This document shows, piece by piece, positions 57,921 through 64,000 of a DNA stretch of 64,000 nucleotides; position 1 is the first letter of the stretch; the number at the start of each line of letters is the position of its first letter. The stretch spans positions 43,586,001 to 43,650,000 of the forward strand of contig OX485804.1 in the NCBI GenBank assembly GCA_950295325.1, given 5' to 3'. The DNA is from Polytrichum commune (Eukaryota; Streptophyta; Polytrichopsida; Polytrichales; Polytrichaceae). The notes beneath the pieces are model-generated. The model ran no database searches and was not told where the DNA came from. It saw only the letters and a program-made list of their open reading frames with translations. The position numbers and the translations under genes are program-made.

Positions 57921-58435
57921 GGGCCGCTTTACACCTAGAGGCCGGCCCAATTCCCCTTGAGGCCGATTGCATGAAATTTCAGCCCCTGTTGGGTTGGAGG
58001 CCGGCCTCAACTACACATTATAATAAGATTATAATGGGGGCCAATTTTCCCATATGTAAAGGCCTTAGGGTCAAGAAGCTAGGTCGATTCAATAAATCTA
58101 GCACAATCCAACGGATCTAGCATAATCTAGCATAGAGCCGTTCATATTTCCACATAATCCAATGGATATGGTTCGCTAAAAAATCATATTTTATTCAAGA
58201 AAAATTTCTTAATTGAAATTTGACATTGGCCTTCCATTTTTGGTGCATCCAATTCAACGAGCTCGGGCCGTGTCATACCATGCATTTTTTGATTGAAAAT
58301 TTCATACCAACAAATCGGCCTGGCCTCTAGGTGTAAAGGGTTTGGGACCGATTTCAGCCTTTTGGCCAATCACAAGTGAGGGTTTCAAGCCTCTTACACA
58401 ACGAATTGGCCAGGCCTCTAGGTGTAAAGCGGCCC
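57921..58435. mobile_element. Harbinger/Tourist-like MITE, right copy
   Basis: 515 bp with ends GGGCCGCTTTACACCTAGAG and the exact mirror GTGTAAAGCGGCCC. It is flanked by TAA at 57918-57920 and 58436-58438. Same insertion as 5688-6221, duplicated with repeat A. Confidence 0.82.
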
Positions 58436-58738
58436 TAAGTTTTGGCATCTCACATGAAGGGTTGTGCGCATTGCTGGCGATTCCAAGGGCTTTTGGAAAT
58501 AGCCTCCCATAAATTGAAGAAGATCTTGGGTCCAAAAAGAAGGCACACGTGGCTGTGGTCTCTGACCTCAGTGCCTTGCATATTTGTGCTTACAAGTCCC
58601 GGAGAGGCTGGGAATTGGCAAGGGCCGTCAAAGGAGGGCCTATTATTTGAACACAAAGGTTTGGTGGCGAAAGAGGCTTCTGGTGTCGATGACAAGGTTT
58701 AAGGTGGAGATATCTTTGAAGAAGGTGAGTAAGTAATT

Positions 58739-59436
58739 AAGGTAGAGGGTGCTAAAACCAACACCCCATCCAAAACCAACATCTGTAAATGCCTCCCAAT
58801 TGCCAACACTCTACGACCTTGAACCGTATCTGGCGGTGTAGGAGCGTTTGGGCGCACGGAGTGACGGTTTTAGGTGTCATTAGTGGTGCCACCTCATAGT
58901 GGCCTCCACTACCTCCATGTAGGGTAGGTAACGGGCTCCACTTTATCTCGGGTTGGTTCAAGGTGGGATTAGGGTGGCTTGTCAATGCCTATTCTAGCCA
59001 TTCTATCACAACGTCAAGGAGGTAGGCCCACAAAACACACAAGGGTTTTCCCGGGATGCAAGGTGATGGTTTTGCAAGTGAATCGGGTGGGAACATAAAG
59101 GTAGCCGTGTGGCTTTGCATACCATTACTACTTGGGTTTTGATGTAGTTTGGGTCTAGTACCCAACTATGTTGTGTTGCTTCTAGGCAATGAAGGTGGGG
59201 GTCCTCATCATATGCGAGGTTGTCATGCACGGGGCCTATGGATTAGTTTAAGGCAGCTAATAGTTTTGACTTTGAATATTCATCAAACATTCAATTGAGA
59301 CTAAAAATGCTTTTTTCCTTTCTTGATACCTATGTTTAGCCCAAAGGCTAATATAAATTTATATTTTTTATATCAACCACATAGCCATATGAACGTGCAA
59401 TAGTTTAAAGTGTTGGTTTAAGCACCCTCTACCTTA
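58739..59436. mobile_element. 0.7-kb terminal-inverted-repeat element, right copy
   Basis: Counterpart of 4689-5389, with AAGGTAGAGGGTGCTAAAAC at one end and AAGCACCCTCTACCTTAG at the other. Non-coding. Confidence 0.6.
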
Positions 59437-60639
59437 GCAGGTTCAAGAACATGTGGTTGGCGCAGTGCCCGGGAAGTTTTTGGGCATATATAGTCAGTCC
59501 AGATCCTAGTGATTCTAAATCCAACCGGTTACATGTTGACATCTTACAATTTTTCTTTAATCATTTGAGGTATATTCTCCATAGATTCCTCAAATGATCC
59601 GGTAATCCTCCTGAAGTCTCCAACTTCAACCGGTTATTTCTCAAACTCAACCAGTTCATCTGTAACTAACCGCAGGTTCATCCCAAGCCCTGGGCTGGCA
59701 GATTGGTAAATTGCCAAACATGTATTTACCTTAAACCCATCCGGATAATAGGAAAATAGTTGATATACTAACTGAGGCCCTTTGCACTTTGACATTGGAC
59801 CCTCCAGGAAAGCCAGTCAGTTTTAGTAGTAATAACAGTTATTACCTCAAGTCAGGTGGGAAAGCCCAGTGTTCAATATTGGAGTCTTTAACACCTGTCA
59901 AATGCCATTTTGGCCGTCAATTTTAATTTTTACTTTTTAAAGTTTTTTGGGGGCACTTCACAAAAATGTGCTGTGCAAAGTTTTCATCAGCCACAGTGAA
60001 GGCCTCTCCAAAAACCACCTATCACACAATATTGTGGTTGCAATTTGCACATAGAAACATAGCTGGACTCCAATCTTGGCACTATGGCATACACTTCCAA
60101 ATTCCAATAACTTCTGCAATTTCGACTTTGCAACTTCGACTTGGCACCGACTGCAACTTTGGCTTGGCAAGCACAACTATATGTGAATGTGGATTTTCCA
60201 AACAGAGTTGGTGAAGAGTGATTGTAGAAGTCGATTGAAACTTGAAACATTGGATGTATTGATACAAGTGTCCTTATGTGGTCTTCCGATGGAAAATATG
60301 GATTGGACTAGAATTTTTGACACTTGAAAATCGACCAAAAACCAAAGGGCTTTGCCTTTGGAGTTGAATGATGACTAAGTGCATTATGTAGGAAATCTAA
60401 ATAATCTTAGTACACATTTTATTGCAAGTACTTGTTCAATATAGTGAGGCATCATATTATTTTCATATTCAATACAAAATGGCCAATATCAAGTTCTTTT
60501 TTCTGTGAAGTGTTGCAAAAAAGTCTGAAAGTTTGAGTAAGGTGTGAATATTTTGAAGCCCTTCACATTGAAATGCATGTGCACACTTCAAACTTGAACA
60601 CTGGGGAGGCCAATTTAGCCATGTACCCGTTATCATGTA

Positions 60640-61170
60640 TGACTGTTCAAATATGGACTATGATAAAGCTTTCTATCTTGAAACAAAATTTTTTTTGAGA
60701 CAGAAGGCCAACCGGGCCAACGCCAAATGAATTGAAACCAAAAGAAAAGAACGCGCCCTCACAGAGGGGAGGCGGAACCCCTCGGACGCGCGACACCGCC
60801 ACGTAAAAGAACCCGATAGACGACCACCACCAAGGACAACCCCCACAACCACCCAACCAAGGACCACCCCCACCCCACCGACCGAGGACAACCCCCTAAC
60901 CAAGAGAACCACTAGAACCCCCTAACTGTTGCCTAATTGTCTTTTCCAATTCCATTCGACGTGCAAATTATGTCGCTTGCAGAGCACATTCCTAGCGCCC
61001 CACGTTTTGTCGAAAGCTTGAAGTAAACTAACCGCCGCGAAAGGACAAATCTTGATGTGTTTGATCACCCGCTTCCAGGCCATCTTGAAATAGATTGCTA
61101 TCGGCTTTTCATTATGAATGTTTTTCATAAGAGCTGAGAAACTTCTAAATTGAAGTAAAATGCTCATAAT
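60640..61170 (-). pseudogene. Possible non-LTR (LINE) retroelement 3' fragment
   Basis: On the minus strand a frame with FKMAWKRVIKHIKICPFAAV and CKRHNLHVEWNWKRQL is followed by GC-rich, proline-like DNA. It ends in TTGGCCCGGTTGGCCTTCTG and a short A-rich tract (about 60686-60696). The text resembles the 3' end of plant LINE-type elements, but no reverse transcriptase motif is present. Weak call. Confidence 0.3.
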
Positions 61171-62044
61171 AGATTCAAAGGTCTGACATATTCTCTATAC
61201 ACAACCATTGATAAATTTTTTTTATAGATAATTACTGGAGCATATGATGGAGGTTATTAGGTCCTTGAGAAAAACATGCTACTTCAAATTTGGTTTATTA
61301 TACAAACCAAAAGTGGGCCAAAATGTTGCTTGGAATTACACCGTGCATGAGTTCTTAGGCGGATCAACCAATAAAATGACGTATGTGGGTATGAGTACAG
61401 TTTATTCAAATTGTTTTTTAGGAGGAAATCTATAAATATTGGAGCATTTGATCCAATGAACGGGGAAAACGGACTGCTAGTCATAAATGAACCTGTTGAG
61501 TTTGAGAAATAACTGGTTGAAATTCAAGGCCTTAGAATAACTGCCGATCATATTATATGAATCTATGGAATATGCCTCAATTTGATAAAGAAATACCCGA
61601 AAGATCACAAAATGTAACTAGTGGGACTTGGAAACACTAGGGTTTTGATAGATTATGCTCAAAAAACTCCCCAAGCATTGTCTAGAACAAAAAATTTAGG
61701 CTATAGTATGAATAGAAGTTTTTGAGTTTGTGTCTTTTGGAATTAAGATGAAATTTTGGTTGTAGTCGGAGGAATTTCATTTACAACCAATTGTGGCAAC
61801 AATAGGCACAAGATAGAGGTTATAACTGTCTACTAGAGACGAGGATAATAGACTATTGCCTACGGTAGCAAGAAGGCAACTTTCCAATGAGGACGGTTTG
61901 GCAACAAGTTGTATAGCAACAAGAGGCTATACACATGAGATGGAAATAGATAGGCAACTAAATTACAAAATGTTAAATTTTATTCCAGCTGAGAGTCAAA
62001 GATGAGTGATAAGAATAACATGAGTGATTGTAGACTCAACATAT
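61171..62044. other. Intergenic DNA with a diverged copy of part of repeat A
   Basis: 61480-61690 (GAGTTTGAGAAATAACTGGTTG, then a CACTAGGGTTTTGAT segment and AAAAACTCCCCAAGCATTG) resembles 4470-4670 in the same orientation, but is much more diverged than the other A copies. No gene recognised. Confidence 0.5.
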
Positions 62045-64000
62045 CGTTCCGTAGTGGTCAAGCTTAGAAACACTTCTACGTAATTAGGGTACAAAACTTG
62101 TTCACCATGCCAGTAAATAAAAACCATACGTACGATGCCACCATATGAATGCACAGCAAAACATTGGGTGGAGAATGTTGAATTAATTCGGATCGGATTG
62201 AAAGAGAGAATATGCCTTTTGGAAGTTTGTGGATTGTCCTCGTCATTATCTTATGCCCATGGACTGGAGGCCATCATTGACCTTTATAACCTACATCCAC
62301 CACCCCTACATGGATTGCATTATCGATGTGAACTATATAATAAGTTATGTGCTTAACTTATGGTCCATGCTGTGTATTGCGGATTCGGTCTCTTGCATGG
62401 ATGGAAGGAACTACATGTTCCGCATGTTTTATACCTGGATACAGCCACTTATAAGTACAATATCCATGTGTAAATGCAAACAGTCGGTCTGGCACTTGCA
62501 AGGAAGGAAATGACGACCCTCAAGACAGGATGCAAGCGATTACTGCACTTAATATAATATTTGGTGTCACTTACTATTTGGAATCATGCAATGCTATATC
62601 TATTTACTGTATATTCCATACTTTACTAACAAATGTCAAATGGGTGGTATGGACATTACAGAACAGTAACAACTTTACTTGGTAGAAAGTTACATTAGCA
62701 ATGGAGAGATATAAAATATATTGCATAATTCCAAACAACAAGTGACAAATAATATCATATATAGTGAATGTTTTTACCCGAGGCTGACATGTATTAACGC
62801 ACAATATTGTTAGATGACGAGCGGTCAATTTTTTTTAAACTCCATGCAAGTTATTGTCAAAGGTAAATGTGAGTTTTGAAGAATACTCGTTGGTAGAAAT
62901 AGGTTTGCCCACAGTGAATGGAAAAGCAAAGGCTTGGACAAGTGCTCACAGGAATGTGCAAAGACTCTGACACTTATCGGCCTTGTAGTCCTCCTAACTT
63001 CGATGAATGCACCATGATTTAAGCGTAAACTTATCCCCACCTTGGCAACGGACGACGTCCAAGATGACATGGGTTTGACATGGCCAAGGCTACCCCCACT
63101 TCAAATCTAATATTTGTTATGCCCCCTCCCCACCCGACTTTACCAAATAACCAAAGTCTCTCCTAAAATTTGGGTAAAGCTCCCACGGTTATAGCGGAGG
63201 CGTCTGGCTATCCCAATGCACCTACAAGAACTTGCTCCAGAGATTGTAAAGTAGCTTTTAGTTACGTAGCTTTCACATATGGTCATTGTTTTATCTACCA
63301 AGCAATGAATGTTGGATAGTTTTTGTCCCATCCCCAAATGTCTTACTACTCATCTATCTTAGCATCCGTTTTTGTTAATGAAGCTCCTCAGTCCCTCATA
63401 GCTAAGACTAAGAGCAACCCACCACAAGGGCGGGAGGTGACACTTTTAAGGGTCCTACATTCTTGCCTCATGTCTAGGTACCGATGGGAGGGTCAGTGTT
63501 TGAGGCTTACAACCTCCACTTTTAAACCATGCCACGTCATTTGCCAACTAGGCTCGGCACTAGATAATGTCCATGGTGTGAAGGCCGTGTTTTTAGAACC
63601 AATTGTTAGGCTTAGCTAAAGTCAGGTGGGGAGGGGGCATTAGATTGGCTAGAAGGGTGTCATCTAAATGTCATTCCGGTGTCCCCTTGACCCACCTTTC
63701 CATAGGAGTGATTCCTAGTGTGGCGGAGGTCGACCCACATTATTTCAAACCCCGCTAGACAATTAGAGTGGCCCATACTTCTTATTTCCATTCTAATTCT
63801 CCACCCACACTACTGTAGTAAGACTATTTTGTGCACACTGATATGTGCAATAAGGTTGCCTTTGTGTATAGGTTGCCTCATTACCCATGTAACATTTCTT
63901 GGGTCAAAATTAGATCATGCAAAAACTCCTAATTGCCCATTATTCAGCTGCATGGTTGTATTCCATTCTATATTTATCATCGAACAATGGACCTCCACTA
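62045..64000. repeat. Repeat B, right copy, runs off the window
   Basis: Inverted match to 18495-21966 without the solo LTR. It continues to the last base of the window, so its outer end is unknown. It includes a copy of the 200-bp MITE. Confidence 0.85.
62556..62756. mobile_element. 200-bp MITE, copy in right repeat B
   Basis: Inverted counterpart of 21228-21428, with AATATTTGGTGTCACTTACT and a mirrored AAGTGACAAATAATATC end. Confidence 0.65.

Larger units (their letters stand above)
57557..60612. repeat. Repeat A, right copy (inverted relative to 3515-6584)
   Basis: Inverted match of the left copy over its full length, including both nested elements. It continues past the point where the left copy is cut by the CACTA transposon (GGGGAGGCC near 60603-60612), so it preserves the empty site. 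No gene recognised. Confidence 0.85.

Noticed and set aside
3515-64000. One giant palindrome formed by repeats A and B
   Set aside because: The right-hand order is A' then B', not the mirror order B' then A'.

Overview
This is eukaryotic, intron-bearing, transposon-rich DNA from a land plant, most probably a bryophyte and perhaps a moss. The lead for moss is the one host-type gene on the minus strand (about 9.1-15.0 kb). It encodes a protein kinase, an NB-ARC domain and a leucine-rich repeat array in one frame order; this PK-NB-LRR architecture is known mainly from mosses. The species call is inference. Almost everything else is mobile DNA, much of it nested.

Layout. 1-3514: 3' part of a CACTA (En/Spm) transposon with a spliced transposase gene. 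Its right terminus and an empty-site comparison are both visible. 3515-6584: repeat A, whose inverted second copy lies at 57557-60612. 6.5-8.2 kb: short TE-like reading frames. 8.46-9.15 kb: CACTA-like subterminal DNA that abuts and probably replaces the 3' end of the NLR gene. 9.1-15.0 kb: the kinase-NB-ARC-LRR gene, with 34 near-identical 24-residue LRRs, one frameshift and one nonsense codon. 15-18 kb: no gene recognised. 18.5-22 kb: repeat B (inverted copy at 62.0-64 kb), carrying a 1.5 kb solo LTR.

25311-55624 is an LTR retrotransposon on the minus strand. It has 2184-bp, almost identical LTRs and GAGTA target duplications. It carries gag-like genes and a 911-residue coiled-coil ORF but no recognisable pol. 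Its interior is chimeric: the 5' half of a related but diverged element (LTR, PBS, zinc-knuckle ORF, gag) is joined head-to-head to its own gag.

The right-hand LTR is split by a 16,861-bp DNA transposon (38120-54980) with perfect 28-bp terminal inverted repeats and an ATTA target duplication. This is the most exciting object in the window. It carries two divergent genes. The plus-strand gene is intact (979 codons, two exons) and encodes a transposase-like protein with QLDN and VGHTHDDID motifs. The minus-strand gene has six exons and about 1,837 codons, all in phase-0 junctions. It links a ParB/sulfiredoxin-like DGQHS motif to an FCP1/NIF-like phosphatase domain, and it has three disabling lesions. 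About 27 copies of a palindrome with the 20-bp core TTACGGACGCGCGTCCGTAA lie inside this transposon and were seen nowhere else in the window. Nearly all are in introns of these two genes. Several have copy-specific flanking arms that are themselves symmetrical, up to a 46-bp perfect palindrome. I propose a transposon-encoded protein plus palindromic-site system. The sites and gene structures are seen directly; the functional link is inference.
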